Assembly: GCA_004298045.1 (NCBI GenBank)
Contig: SCRM01000010.1
Span: 310,001-374,000, forward strand
Reading direction: 5' to 3'
DNA: 64,000 nt
DNA from: Rhodanobacter sp.
Lineage (GTDB): Bacteria; Pseudomonadota; Gammaproteobacteria; Xanthomonadales; Rhodanobacteraceae
The translations under genes were made by a program, and so were the position numbers. Position 1 is the first letter of the stretch, and each line of letters begins with the position of its first letter. This document shows, piece by piece, positions 1 through 8,623 of the stretch. The notes under the pieces are model-generated. The model did no database searches, was not told the origin of the DNA, and was given only the letters and a program-made list of their open reading frames with translations.

Positions 1-1125
1 GTCATCAGCACCTTGTTCATGCTGATGCAGTTCGTGTTTTCGCCGGTGCAGGGCGCGCTGTCGGACCGCTACGGGCGGCGCGCGGTGATCCTGGTGTCGA
101 GCTTCGGGCTCGGTGTGGATTTCATCCTGATGGCGCTGGCGCCGGTGATGTGGCTGCTGCTCATCGGCCGTGCGGTGTCGGGTATCTGCTCGGCGAGTTT
201 CTCCACCGCCAACGCCTACATTGCCGACGTGGTACCGCATGAAAAACGCGCGGCGGCATTTGGCATGCTGGGCGCGGCCTTCAGCATCGGCTTCGTGCTC
301 GGGCCCGCGCTGGGTGGCGTGCTCGGCCACTGGCACCTGCGCCTGCCGTTCTGGGTCGCCGCTGCGCTGGCGCTGGCCAATTTCGTCTACGGCTGGTTCG
401 TGCTGCCCGAGTCGCTGCCGAAGGAGCGCCGCACGCCGCGGGTTGTCTGGCGCGACGCGAACCCGCTGGGCGCCATCGTGCTGCTGCGCCGCTACCCGCA
501 GGTGTTCGGCCTGGCGGTGGTGTTTTTCCTGATCAACCTCGCGCAGTTCTCGCTCAACTCCACCTACGTGCTGTATGCCGATTACCGCTTCGGCTGGGGC
601 CCGCAGGCGGTCGGCTATGCGCTGGCGCTGCTCGGCGTGTGTGCCGGCATCGTGCAGGGCGGGATGGTGCGCCGGCTGATGCCGCGGCTGGGCGAGCGGC
701 GCATGATCATCGCCGGCCTGGCGTTGTGCGTGGCCGGCTACCTGCTGTTCGGGCTGGCCGGTTCGGTGACGCTGTTCATCCTCGCCATCCCGGTGTTCAG
801 CCTCGGCGGCCTCGCCGGCCCGCCGGCGCAATCGCTGATGACGCATCAGGTCGATCCGCACGAACAGGGCCGCCTGCAGGGCGCGCTGTCCAGCCTGCGC
901 GGGCTCGCCGGCATCGTCGGCCCGGTGCTGTTCGCCGATCTGTTCGCGCTGTCCATCAGCAAGCACGCGCCGGTGCCGCACCTGCCCGGCGCCGCGTTCC
1001 TGCTGGCCGCGCTGCTGTGCGCGCTGGCGGTCTGGGTCGCGCTGCGTGCGATGCGGATGCGAACCGCCGACAATGGCGGCAGCCACAAGGATTCTTCCCC
1101 CGGTTCCATGGAGCAAACGTCATGA
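1..1125 (+). CDS. MFS drug/sugar exporter, TetA-like, 5' end outside window
   Basis: Inner-membrane major facilitator superfamily transporter, probably a proton-coupled drug antiporter of the TetA-like group. The reading frame is open from base 1, so the N-terminus (about one helix by comparison with TetA-type proteins of ~400 aa) lies upstream. The visible part has the MFS loop 2-3 motif (GALSDRYGRR) followed by about ten hydrophobic helices, with a second-half repeat starting near base 500. It ends with a short polar tail. Its stop overlaps the start of the next gene by four bases (ATGA), suggesting co-transcription. The substrate cannot be read from the sequence; drug versus sugar or siderophore export remains open. 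Confidence 0.85.
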   Translation, partial: VISTLFMLMQFVFSPVQGALSDRYGRRAVILVSSFGLGVDFILMALAPVMWLLLIGRAVSGICSASFSTANAYIADVVPHEKRAAAFGMLGAAFSIGFVLGPALGGVLGHWHLRLPFWVAAALALANFVYGWFVLPESLPKERRTPRVVWRDANPLGAIVLLRRYPQVFGLAVVFFLINLAQFSLNSTYVLYADYRFGWGPQAVGYALALLGVCAGIVQGGMVRRLMPRLGERRMIIAGLALCVAGYLLFGLAGSVTLFILAIPVFSLGGLAGPPAQSLMTHQVDPHEQGRLQGALSSLRGLAGIVGPVLFADLFALSISKHAPVPHLPGAAFLLAALLCALAVWVALRAMRMRTADNGGSHKDSSPGSMEQTS

Positions 1126-1628
1126 GTCTTTCGATGCACCAATCTTCCATCGCCGTTTTCGCCCGCGCGCTGCGCAACCTGCGCCACGTGCTGCAACAGG
1201 GCGAGGCATGGGCGAAAAGCCACAACGTCAGCGACGCCGTACTGCTGCAGACGCGGCTGATCCCCGACATGTTCCCGCTGGTGAAGCAGGTGCAGATCGC
1301 CTGCGATACCGCCGCGCGCAGCGCCGCGCGGCTGGCGAACGCCGAGGCCAAGTCGTTCCCCGACAACGAGGCCACACTGGTTGATCTCTACGCCCGCATC
1401 GACGGCACCATCGCCTACATCGAGAGCTTCAAGCCGACTCAGATCGACGGCGCGGAAACCCGCACCATCACCCTGCCGCGCCACTCCGGCGACGTGAAGC
1501 TCAGCGGCGAGGCCTATCTGCACGAGTACGCGCTGCCCAACTTCTTCTTCCACTGCACCACGGCCTACGCGCTGCTGCGCCGCGCCGGCACGCAGATCGG
1601 CAAGAGCGATTTCCTCGGCAAGATCTGA
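1122..1628 (+). CDS. DUF1993 family protein
   Basis: A 168-residue protein of the DUF1993 family, whose members form a four-helix DinB-like bundle; no reaction is established. The ATG at 1122 overlaps the MFS stop. Recognisable family features are the N-terminal SIAVFARALRNL helix, a central DMFPLVKQVQ helix and the C-terminal segment HEYALPNFFFHCTTAYALLR. No signal peptide or membrane helix is seen, so it is probably cytosolic. A strong intrinsic terminator follows 17 bases after the stop, closing this two-gene unit. Confidence 0.85.
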   Translation: MSLSMHQSSIAVFARALRNLRHVLQQGEAWAKSHNVSDAVLLQTRLIPDMFPLVKQVQIACDTAARSAARLANAEAKSFPDNEATLVDLYARIDGTIAYIESFKPTQIDGAETRTITLPRHSGDVKLSGEAYLHEYALPNFFFHCTTAYALLRRAGTQIGKSDFLGKI

Positions 1629-1644
1629 TTCGTCGCTGCAACCC

Positions 1645-1675
1645 GCCCTTGCCGTTCGCGGCAGGGGCGTTTTTT
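1645..1675 (+). terminator. intrinsic terminator after the DUF1993 gene
   Basis: A ten-pair stem (GCCCTTGCCG / CGGCAGGGGC, one G-U pair) with a TTCG tetraloop is followed by a run of six T. It ends the MFS-DUF1993 unit. Confidence 0.9.
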
Positions 1676-1731
1676 CGGGCTGACGGCTGCGATCTGCGAG
1701 AATCGCCGCATCTTCTCCACCTCCGCCCGCC

Positions 1732-3357
1732 ATGCTTCGCCTCACCGATCTCAAGCTGCCGCTCGACCACGCCGAGGAGGCGCTGCCCGCCGCCATCTGC
1801 GCGAAGCTGGGCATCGCGCGCGCCGCGCTGCGCAGCTTCCGCGTGGCGCGCCGCGGCTACGACGCGCGCAAGCGCGGGCACATCGCGCTGATCTACACGG
1901 TGGACGTGGAACTGGCCGACGAGCCGGCGCTGCTCGCACGCCACGCCGACGACCGCCACGTGCAAGTCACACCGGATACCGGCTACCACTTCGTGGCGCG
2001 CGCGCCGGAGCAGTTCGAACACCGGCCGATCGTGATCGGCTTCGGGCCGTGCGGCATCTTTGCCGCGCTGATCCTCGCCCAGTCCGGCTTCCGCCCGATC
2101 GTGCTCGAACGCGGCAAGGCGGTGCGCGAGCGCACCAGGGACACCTGGGACCTGTGGCGCAAGCGCGAGCTGCACCCCGACTCCAACGTGCAGTTCGGCG
2201 AAGGCGGCGCCGGCACGTTTTCCGACGGCAAGCTGCACAGTCAGATCCGCGATCCGCTCCATCACGGCCGCAAGGTGCTGGAGGAATTCGTCAAGGCCGG
2301 TGCGCCGGAGGAAATCCTCACCGTCAGCAAACCGCACATCGGTACCTTTCGGCTGGTGACGATGGTGCAGAGTCTGCGCGCCAGCATCGAGGCGCTGGGC
2401 GGCGAAATTCGCTTCGGTGCGCGCGTGGATGATCTTCTCGTGGACACCGACGCGCGCGGCGAGCGCCACGTGCGCGGCGTGCACCTGACCGACGGCAGCA
2501 CGCTGCGCAGCGACCACGTGGTGCTCGCGCCAGGCCACAGCGCGCGCGAGCTGTTCGCGCTGCTCGCCGCCCGCGGCGTGCATCTGGAGGCCAAGCCGTT
2601 CTCGATCGGCTTCCGCATCGAGCATCCGCAATCCTTGATCGACCACGCGCGTTTCGGTCCGCAGGCGGGCAACCCGATTCTCGGCGCCGCCGACTATCAC
2701 CTGGTGCATCACCTCGGCACCGGCCGCTCGGTGTACAGCTTCTGCATGTGCCCCGGCGGCACCGTGGTCGCCGCCACCAGCGAACCGGAGCGGGTGGTGA
2801 CCAACGGCATGAGCCAGTACTCGCGCAGCGAGCGCAACGCCAACGCGGCCATCGTGTGCGACATCGCGCCGGCCGACTACGCGGCCTACGGCAGCGGGCC
2901 GCTCGCCGGCATCGCGTTGCAGCGGCACTGGGAGTCGCACGCCTACCAGCTCGGCGGCGGCGACTACAGCGCGCCGGCGCAGCGGGTGGGTGATTTCCTC
3001 GCCGGCCGCGCCACGCGCGCCCTTGGCGACGTCGTGCCGTCCTACCAGCCCGGCGTGCAGCTCACCGATCTCTCCACCGCGCTGCCTGACTACGCCATCG
3101 CCGCCATCCGTGCGGCGATCCCGGCGTTCGAGCGCCAGATCCGCGGCTACTCCCTGCCCGACGCGATGCTCACCGGCGTCGAGACCCGCACCTCGTCACC
3201 CGTGCGCATCCGCCGCAACGACGGCGACCTGCAAAGCGTCAATACCCACGGCCTGTACCCCGCCGGCGAAGGCGCGGGCTACGCCGGCGGCATCCTCTCC
3301 GCCGCGGTGGACGGCATCCGCGTCGCGGAAGCCGTGGCTCTTGCCATCACCGCGTAG
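1732..3357 (+). CDS. FAD-dependent dehydrogenase, COG2509 family
   Basis: A 541-residue flavoprotein of the COG2509 (uncharacterised FAD-dependent dehydrogenase) family. The first ~95 residues form the family's N-terminal domain; a Rossmann FAD site follows with VIGFGPCGIFAAL near residues 100-112 and the ribose-binding LERG about 20 residues later. Other family segments are NVQFGEGGAGTFSDGKL (around 155-170) and a C-terminal GLYPAGEGAGYAGGI that closes the FAD pocket. No signal peptide is visible. The substrate is unknown. The gene stands alone, with the DUF1993 terminator before it and a convergent gene after it. Confidence 0.88.
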   Translation: MLRLTDLKLPLDHAEEALPAAICAKLGIARAALRSFRVARRGYDARKRGHIALIYTVDVELADEPALLARHADDRHVQVTPDTGYHFVARAPEQFEHRPIVIGFGPCGIFAALILAQSGFRPIVLERGKAVRERTRDTWDLWRKRELHPDSNVQFGEGGAGTFSDGKLHSQIRDPLHHGRKVLEEFVKAGAPEEILTVSKPHIGTFRLVTMVQSLRASIEALGGEIRFGARVDDLLVDTDARGERHVRGVHLTDGSTLRSDHVVLAPGHSARELFALLAARGVHLEAKPFSIGFRIEHPQSLIDHARFGPQAGNPILGAADYHLVHHLGTGRSVYSFCMCPGGTVVAATSEPERVVTNGMSQYSRSERNANAAIVCDIAPADYAAYGSGPLAGIALQRHWESHAYQLGGGDYSAPAQRVGDFLAGRATRALGDVVPSYQPGVQLTDLSTALPDYAIAAIRAAIPAFERQIRGYSLPDAMLTGVETRTSSPVRIRRNDGDLQSVNTHGLYPAGEGAGYAGGILSAAVDGIRVAEAVALAITA

Positions 3358-3390
3358 AAGCCCGTTCCGGGCGACACTGCAAAAAAGCCA

Positions 3391-4098
3391 TCAATGCCAG
3401 GCCACGCGACCCACCACGCGGCCAAGCGCGGCATCCATTTTCTTGCACAGTTTCGGCGTGCCGTTGACCAGCACCGGCTCAGCCGCAACCTTGAGCATGG
3501 GCACATCCTGCAGCGCGTCGGTGTAGGCACAGCGGCAGGCGTGCACGCCGTGCTCGGCCAGCACCTTGAGCTTGTTGGCGCCAACGTTGTGGAACCCGGT
3601 GCGCATGCCGAGCCAGGTGGGCCGCAGGCGCGAGGCACACAGCTCGACGTCGCCCAGCCCGAGCTCGCGCATGATCGCGCCCACCAGCGCCTCTTCGCAG
3701 CCAGTCACCACGATCACCCGTTCGCCGGCCTGCTGATGGTGGCGCAACTGGCGCAAGCCATCGCGGCAAAAGCGCCGCGAGTGGCGCACGAGGTCCGCTG
3801 CATAGGCGCTGGCGCGCGCGCGATAGTGCGCGGCGCTCATGCCAAACAGCGCCGCGTGCACCAGCGCGCGCGCGGCCAGCCGCCGCGAAAACGGCAACAT
3901 CACGACGAGCCACGGCACATATGGCAGCACCAGCAAACAACGCAGCCACGAACGCGCGTAGCGGTTGCGGATGAACAGGTTGAACGCGTCGCCGTGCAAC
4001 AGCACGCCATCGAAATCAAACAGCACCACGCGCGCAGGGGACGCGGGCGCGCCGGCCGCCGGTGGCGGCACGGTTTCCAGCATGGGCATGGGTTTCAC
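3391..4098 (-). CDS. HAD-superfamily phosphatase (HAD-IB-like)
   Basis: A 235-residue HAD hydrolase. Motif I is DFDGVLL (nucleophile Asp near residue 28), motif II is the T in VVTG (~134), and motif III/IV is the K in NKLKV with [11 protein letters not shown] (the usual GDSxxDxPML is altered, with YT for GD at its first two positions). A hydrophobic cap segment ([17 protein letters not shown]) is typical of membrane-associated HAD-IB relatives of SerB and CicA. The substrate is unknown. The start is a GTG that overlaps the trpC stop (GTGA), so it is the last gene of the trpG-trpD-trpC transcript; ATG codons at residues 4 and 6 are alternatives. A role in tryptophan synthesis is not implied by the sequence. 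Confidence 0.8.
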   Translation of the reverse strand: MKPMPMLETVPPPAAGAPASPARVVLFDFDGVLLHGDAFNLFIRNRYARSWLRCLLVLPYVPWLVVMLPFSRRLAARALVHAALFGMSAAHYRARASAYAADLVRHSRRFCRDGLRQLRHHQQAGERVIVVTGCEEALVGAIMRELGLGDVELCASRLRPTWLGMRTGFHNVGANKLKVLAEHGVHACRCAYTDALQDVPMLKVAAEPVLVNGTPKLCKKMDAALGRVVGRVAWH

Positions 4099-4889
4099 TT
4101 TGTGGCAAACAGCCGCTTGAGTTCCGCACCGGGGTCCTCGGCGCGCATGAACGCCTCGCCGACCAGGAACGCATTGATGCCACCGGCACGCAGCACGGCC
4201 ACGTCCTCCGGCGTGCGGATGCCGGACTCGGCCACCAGGATGCGGTCGTACTCCATCTGCTCCTGCAGCCGCAATGAGGTTTCCAGCGAGGTTTCAAAGC
4301 TGCGCAGGTTGCGGTTGTTGACGCCGATCAGCGGCACCGGCAATGCCTGCGCGCGTTCGAGCTCTTCCTCGTCATGCACCTCGCACAGTACGTCCAGATC
4401 CAGCTCGGCGGCCTGCAGCGAAAGCTCCAGCAGCACGTCGTCGTCGAGCGCGGCCACGATCAGCAAAATGCAATCGGCGCCAATCACGCGCGCCTCGTGC
4501 ACCTGGTAGGGGTCGATGATGAAATCCTTGCGCAGCACCGGCAGTTTGCAAGCATCGCGCGCCTGCTGCAGAAACGCCTCGCTGCCCTGGAAAAAATCCG
4601 CGTCGGTCAGCACCGAGAGGCAGGTGGCACCACCGTGCGCGTAACCCTTGGCAATCTTTGCCGGGTCGAAATCGGGGCGAATCACGCCCTTGCTCGGGCT
4701 GGCTTTCTTGACCTCGGCGATTACCGCCGGTTTGCCGGCGTTGATTTTCGCTTCGATCGCCGCCGCGAAGCCGCGTGTGCCCGGCACGTCGGCGATGCGT
4801 GCCACCAGCTCGGCCAGCGGCTGCCGCGCCTTGCGCTCGGCGACTTCTTCCGCCTTGCGGGCGAGGATGCGGTTGAGGATGTCGGTCAT
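4095..4889 (-). CDS. trpC: indole-3-glycerol-phosphate synthase
   Basis: Converts carboxyphenylamino-deoxyribulose phosphate to indole-3-glycerol phosphate, the fourth step of tryptophan synthesis. The (beta/alpha)8 barrel motifs are all present: [11 protein letters not shown] (catalytic Lys), [23 protein letters not shown] (general-acid Lys), GVNNRNL and AESGI. It is a monofunctional 264-residue enzyme, not the TrpC-TrpF fusion of enterics. I chose the ATG giving [12 protein letters not shown] because this matches the family N-terminus; an in-frame ORF extends 10 codons upstream but lacks a better ribosome site. It lies 57 bases downstream of trpD. Confidence 0.95.
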   Translation of the reverse strand: MTDILNRILARKAEEVAERKARQPLAELVARIADVPGTRGFAAAIEAKINAGKPAVIAEVKKASPSKGVIRPDFDPAKIAKGYAHGGATCLSVLTDADFFQGSEAFLQQARDACKLPVLRKDFIIDPYQVHEARVIGADCILLIVAALDDDVLLELSLQAAELDLDVLCEVHDEEELERAQALPVPLIGVNNRNLRSFETSLETSLRLQEQMEYDRILVAESGIRTPEDVAVLRAGGINAFLVGEAFMRAEDPGAELKRLFATK

Positions 4890-4946
4890 GGGTGTCATGG
4901 CGTGCAAAGTCAAAAGCATCGTGGTTACGCAAACGTCGTCATGCCG

Positions 4947-6011
4947 TCAAGCCGGTTGCGGCTGCGCGGCAAGGCGCACGGTGGCGGCCACGAAAGCGTG
5001 CATTTTCGCACGCGCCGCGCCGCTCGCAATCGCTGCGCGTGCCTGCGCAATGCCGGCTTCGATCGACTCCGCGCGATCGACAGCGTATAGCGCGGCACCG
5101 GCATTCAGGCACACGATGTCGTGCGCCACACCGGCTTTGCCTTCGAGCACGCCAAGCAGTATCGCCTTGGATTCGCCCGCATCGGCCACGCGCAGGTTGC
5201 GGCTGGAGGCCATGGCCAGGCCGAAATCCTCCGGCTCGATCTCGTACTCGCGCACCACGCCATCCTTGAGCTCGCCCACCAGTGTGGCGGCGCCAAGCGA
5301 AATCTCGTCCATGCCGTCGCGCCCCCACACCACCAGCGCGCGTTGGGCACCCAGTTGCTGCAACACGCGCACCTGGATGCCGACGAGGTCGGGGTGAAAC
5401 ACGCCCAACAGGATATTCGGTGCGCCGGCCGGGTTGGTGAGCGGCCCCAGGATGTTGAAGATGGTGCGCACGCCCATCTCCTTGCGCACCGGCGCCACCG
5501 CCTTCATGGCCGGGTGGTGGTTCGGCGCAAACATGAAACCGATGCCGGTTTCGGCCAGGCATTGCGCGACCTGCGCGGGCTTCAGGTCGATTCGCACGCC
5601 GAGCGCTTCGAGCACATCGGCGCTGCCCGATTTGGACGACACGCTGCGCCCGCCGTGCTTGGCCACCCGCGCGCCGCAGGCGGCGGCGACGAACATCGAG
5701 CAGGTGGAGATATTGAAACTGCATGCGCCATCGCCGCCGGTACCAACGATATCGAGCAGATGGCTGGTGTCGCCCGCCACGTCGACCTTGTTCGCCAGCT
5801 CGCGCATCACGCGCGCGGCGCCGGTGATCTCGCCCACGGTCTCCTTTTTCACCCGCAGGCCGGTGATGATCGCCGCCGTCATCAGCGGACTCACCTTGCC
5901 GGCCATGATCTGGCGCATCAGCGCGATCATTTCGTCGTGGAAGATCTCGCGGTGCTCGATCGTGCGCTGCAAGGCTTCCCGCGGGGTGATGGTGATTTCG
6001 CGCGCGCTCAT
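4947..6011 (-). CDS. trpD: anthranilate phosphoribosyltransferase
   Basis: Transfers the phosphoribosyl group of PRPP to anthranilate. The protein of 354 residues is the separate TrpD type, not fused to the glutamine amidotransferase. Diagnostic segments are the [18 protein letters not shown]-binding loop (about 90-103), the [21 protein letters not shown] segment, and [17 protein letters not shown]. The ATG overlaps the trpG stop by four bases, so translation is probably coupled. Confidence 0.96.
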   Translation of the reverse strand: MSAREITITPREALQRTIEHREIFHDEMIALMRQIMAGKVSPLMTAAIITGLRVKKETVGEITGAARVMRELANKVDVAGDTSHLLDIVGTGGDGACSFNISTCSMFVAAACGARVAKHGGRSVSSKSGSADVLEALGVRIDLKPAQVAQCLAETGIGFMFAPNHHPAMKAVAPVRKEMGVRTIFNILGPLTNPAGAPNILLGVFHPDLVGIQVRVLQQLGAQRALVVWGRDGMDEISLGAATLVGELKDGVVREYEIEPEDFGLAMASSRNLRVADAGESKAILLGVLEGKAGVAHDIVCLNAGAALYAVDRAESIEAGIAQARAAIASGAARAKMHAFVAATVRLAAQPQPA

Positions 6012-6607
6012 GCGGCAAGCCTCCGGTGCGGCAGACCGAGAAAGTTTTCGAGAATGGCGTAGCCCTGCCGAGTGAGAATCGACTCGGGGTGGAACTGCAC
6101 GCCTTCGACCGGCAGCGTCTTGTGCCTGAGGCCCATGATCTCATCCAGCGAACCGTCGGGGTTTGCCGTCCACGCCGTCACTTCGAGGCACTCGGGCAAG
6201 GACGCCTGCTCGACCACCAGCGAGTGATAGCGCGTGGCCTCGAACGGCTCGGGCAAACCGGCAAACACGCCGTGCCCGCGGTGATGCATCGGCGAGGTCT
6301 TGCCGTGCATGATCTGCTTGGCGCGCACCACCTTGCCGCCAAACGCCTGCCCGATTGCCTGATGGCCAAGGCACACGCCGAAAATCGGTACCTCGCCCGC
6401 CATCTCGCGCAGCAGCGGCAGCGTCACGCCCGCATCGTCCGGCGTGCCCGGCCCCGGCGAAATCATGATGTGCCCAGGATGCAGCGCACGGATGCCGGCG
6501 ACATCGATCGCGTCGTTGCGCACCACCTTCACTTCCTGCCCCAGCTCGCCCAGGTACTGCACGAGGTTGTAGGTAAAGCTGTCGTAGTTGTCGATCATCA
6601 GCAGCAT
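6008..6607 (-). CDS. trpG: anthranilate/aminodeoxychorismate synthase, glutamine amidotransferase subunit
   Basis: Class I glutamine amidotransferase of 199 residues that supplies ammonia to TrpE. The catalytic Cys is in GVCLGHQ (residue 79); the His-Glu pair is in FHPESI near the C-terminus, and SPGPGTP forms the oxyanion region. The start giving [14 protein letters not shown] was chosen because it is the family N-terminus; the frame stays open 24 codons further but that stretch is not conserved. It may also serve PabB for folate synthesis, as single TrpG/PabA proteins do in many bacteria. First gene of trpG-trpD-trpC-HAD. Confidence 0.94.
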   Translation of the reverse strand: MLLMIDNYDSFTYNLVQYLGELGQEVKVVRNDAIDVAGIRALHPGHIMISPGPGTPDDAGVTLPLLREMAGEVPIFGVCLGHQAIGQAFGGKVVRAKQIMHGKTSPMHHRGHGVFAGLPEPFEATRYHSLVVEQASLPECLEVTAWTANPDGSLDEIMGLRHKTLPVEGVQFHPESILTRQGYAILENFLGLPHRRLAA

Positions 6608-6729
6608 GGCAATCACATCGGCATGGCGCGCGTCGCGCACCGCAAGCTTTGCAGTATAGCCGGCCAAATGCAGCGGCATTTCCCCCAGGAACGGATGCGA
6701 ACCTTTGGCATCTCGCCATCACTTCATGG

Positions 6730-6927
6730 ATGAACGCGATGGCTTGCCTGCAGGGGCTGCTTCTCGTCGTCGGCGCCGCGTCGCCCGGCACTGGCTACCG
6801 GCGTAATCAGCGCAAGCTGATGGTGGCCGCGGCCATCGTCCTGTTGCTTGCCGGCTCCGTCGATCAACTCGTCATCGGTTTTCTCGCCGGCATGCACGAT
6901 GGTTTCGTTGCCAGCGCCACCAACTGA
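6730..6927 (+). CDS. hypothetical small membrane protein between trpG and trpE
   Basis: A possible 65-residue protein in the 330-base gap between the trpE stop and trpG start, on the opposite strand. It has two hydrophobic stretches, ACLQGLLLVVGA and LMVAAAIVLLLAGS, separated by a basic segment (YRRNQRKL). A second ATG lies at 6739. No clear ribosome site was found and I recognise no family. It could be a real small membrane protein or a chance high-GC frame. The gap would otherwise be the trpG promoter region. Confidence 0.35.
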   Translation: MNAMACLQGLLLVVGAASPGTGYRRNQRKLMVAAAIVLLLAGSVDQLVIGFLAGMHDGFVASATN

Positions 6928-6938
6928 GCAGACAGGGC

Positions 6939-8414
6939 CTATAGCCCCTTCGCCGCCTGCGCCACCGCGCGGAATAGCGCGCGGCCCTTGTTCATCGTTT
7001 CTTCCCACTCGCTCGCGGGATCGGAGTCGTGGACGATGCCGGCGCCAGCCTGCACGTGCAGGCGACCGTCCTGGATGACGGCGGTGCGGATGGCGATGGC
7101 GGTGTCGGCGTCGCCCCACCAGCCGATCCAGCCGATCGCGCCGCCGTAGATGTTGCGCTTGAACGGCTCCAGCTCCTGGATGATTTCCAGCGCGCGGATT
7201 TTCGGCGCGCCGCTGAGCGTGCCGGCGGGGAACGTGGCCTTGAGCACATCCATGTAGGAGAGCCCCTCGCGCACCTCGCCCTGCACCTGCGAGACCAGAT
7301 GCATGACATGCGAGTAGCGCTCGACCACAAACGAGTCGGTGACCTCGACGGTGCCGGTCTGGCTGATGCGGCCAACGTCGTTGCGACCGAGGTCGATCAG
7401 CATCAGATGCTCGGCGCGCTCCTTGGGGTCGGCGATGAGCTCGGCTTCGAGCGCCTTGTCCTCGGCGGCGCTGGCGCCGCGCTTGCGGGTGCCGGCGATC
7501 GGCCGCACCAATACCTTGCCGTCCTTCAGGCGGGCGAGAATCTCCGGCGAGGAGCCGACGATCTGGGTGGCGCCGAGATCCACGAAGTACATGTACGGCG
7601 ACGGGTTCAGCGCGCGCAGCGCGCGGTACACATCGACCGGGCGCGCGCCGAAACGCACCGACAGGCGCTGTGAGGGCACCACCTGGAACACGTCGCCGGC
7701 GCGGATGTATTCCTTGCATTTCTCCACCATCGCCTCGAACTCCGGCTTGGTGTACGAGGATTTGAAATCGCTCTCGTCGAGCACCTCGGAATGCACGAGC
7801 TGCGGGTAGGCGGCGCCGCTCTGGCGCAGGCGATACACCAGCGCATCCAGCCGCCGCTGCGCTCTGGCGTACGCCTGCGGCTCGGCGGGATCGGCATGTA
7901 CGATCAGATACAGCCGGCCCTTGAGGTTGTCGAACACGGCGACTTCTTCGGCCAGCATCAGGAGCACGTCGGGCGTGCCCAGCTCGTCCTCGCGATCCCA
8001 CTGCGCCAGCCGCGGCTCGATATAGCCGATGGTCTCGAAGCCGAAGTAGCCGACCAGGCCGCCGCTGAACGCGGGCAACTCGGGCAGGCGCGGCACGTCG
8101 TACTGCCGGCGCAGCTTTTCGATTTCGCCCAGCGGGTCGTCGAGATGGCGGCGCTCCACCACCTCGCCGCACTCCTCCACCTCCAGCTCGTGCGCGCGCA
8201 GGCGGTACACCCGCCGCGCCGGCAGGCCGATGATCGAGTAGCGGCCCCAGGTTTCGCCGCTCGCCACCGACTCAAACAGGAACGTGTATGGGCCATCGGC
8301 CAGCTTGAGATACACCGACAGCGGCGTATCGAGATCGGAAAACACCTCGCGCACCAACGGGATGCGGGTGTGGCCCTGGGCGGCAAGGGCATCGAATTCG
8401 CTGTGGGAGATCAC
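6939..8414 (-). CDS. trpE: anthranilate synthase component I
   Basis: Makes anthranilate from chorismate and ammonia, the first committed step of the pathway. The 491-residue protein has the N-terminal regulatory domain (PLSVYLKLADGPYTFLFES, which contributes to feedback inhibition by tryptophan) and the C-terminal chorismate-binding domain: RPIAGTRKRG, LGRNDVGRIS, FPAGTLSGAPKIRA, and QAGAGIVHDSDP. The start is a GTG (VISHSEFDALA), as the family N-terminus begins MISxSEF; no ATG lies near. The tryptophan genes continue downstream as trpG-trpD-trpC after a 330-base gap. I see no leader peptide rich in Trp codons in the 209 bases upstream. Confidence 0.95.
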   Translation of the reverse strand: MISHSEFDALAAQGHTRIPLVREVFSDLDTPLSVYLKLADGPYTFLFESVASGETWGRYSIIGLPARRVYRLRAHELEVEECGEVVERRHLDDPLGEIEKLRRQYDVPRLPELPAFSGGLVGYFGFETIGYIEPRLAQWDREDELGTPDVLLMLAEEVAVFDNLKGRLYLIVHADPAEPQAYARAQRRLDALVYRLRQSGAAYPQLVHSEVLDESDFKSSYTKPEFEAMVEKCKEYIRAGDVFQVVPSQRLSVRFGARPVDVYRALRALNPSPYMYFVDLGATQIVGSSPEILARLKDGKVLVRPIAGTRKRGASAAEDKALEAELIADPKERAEHLMLIDLGRNDVGRISQTGTVEVTDSFVVERYSHVMHLVSQVQGEVREGLSYMDVLKATFPAGTLSGAPKIRALEIIQELEPFKRNIYGGAIGWIGWWGDADTAIAIRTAVIQDGRLHVQAGAGIVHDSDPASEWEETMNKGRALFRAVAQAAKGL

Positions 8415-8588
8415 CGGGAACGATCCAGACGGGGCAGGTCGCACACGATAGCAGGGCGCTGCCGGTTTCCGGATGGACGTCCAGAACCGGCGTGCCGTGG
8501 CGAGCCCGATCTCCGCCCCGATGGCCGTAAACGTGGGCATCGCCTGCCTGTTGCCAGTGCCCTCGGGGCGCAACGCCCTGCGCACCTG

Positions 8589-8606
8589 CCGGGCTGAAAC
8601 CCGACC
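8589..8606. repeat. REP-like palindrome, degenerate copy
   Basis: Imperfect CGGGCTGAAACCCG palindrome between the trpE start and the sensor kinase stop. It matches the other GTCGGGCTTCANCCCGAC repeats of the window with mismatches. Confidence 0.5.
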
Positions 8607-8623
8607 CGCGGCCATCTGCAAAG

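Noticed and set aside
3360-3372. Terminator hairpin GCCCG-TTC-CGGGC between the COG2509 and HAD genes
   Set aside because: Stem of five pairs with no adjacent T run on the relevant strand; A residues lie 8 bases away.
8415-8623. Tryptophan attenuator or leader peptide before trpE
   Set aside because: No short frame rich in Trp codons and no terminator/antiterminator pair could be found on the minus strand.
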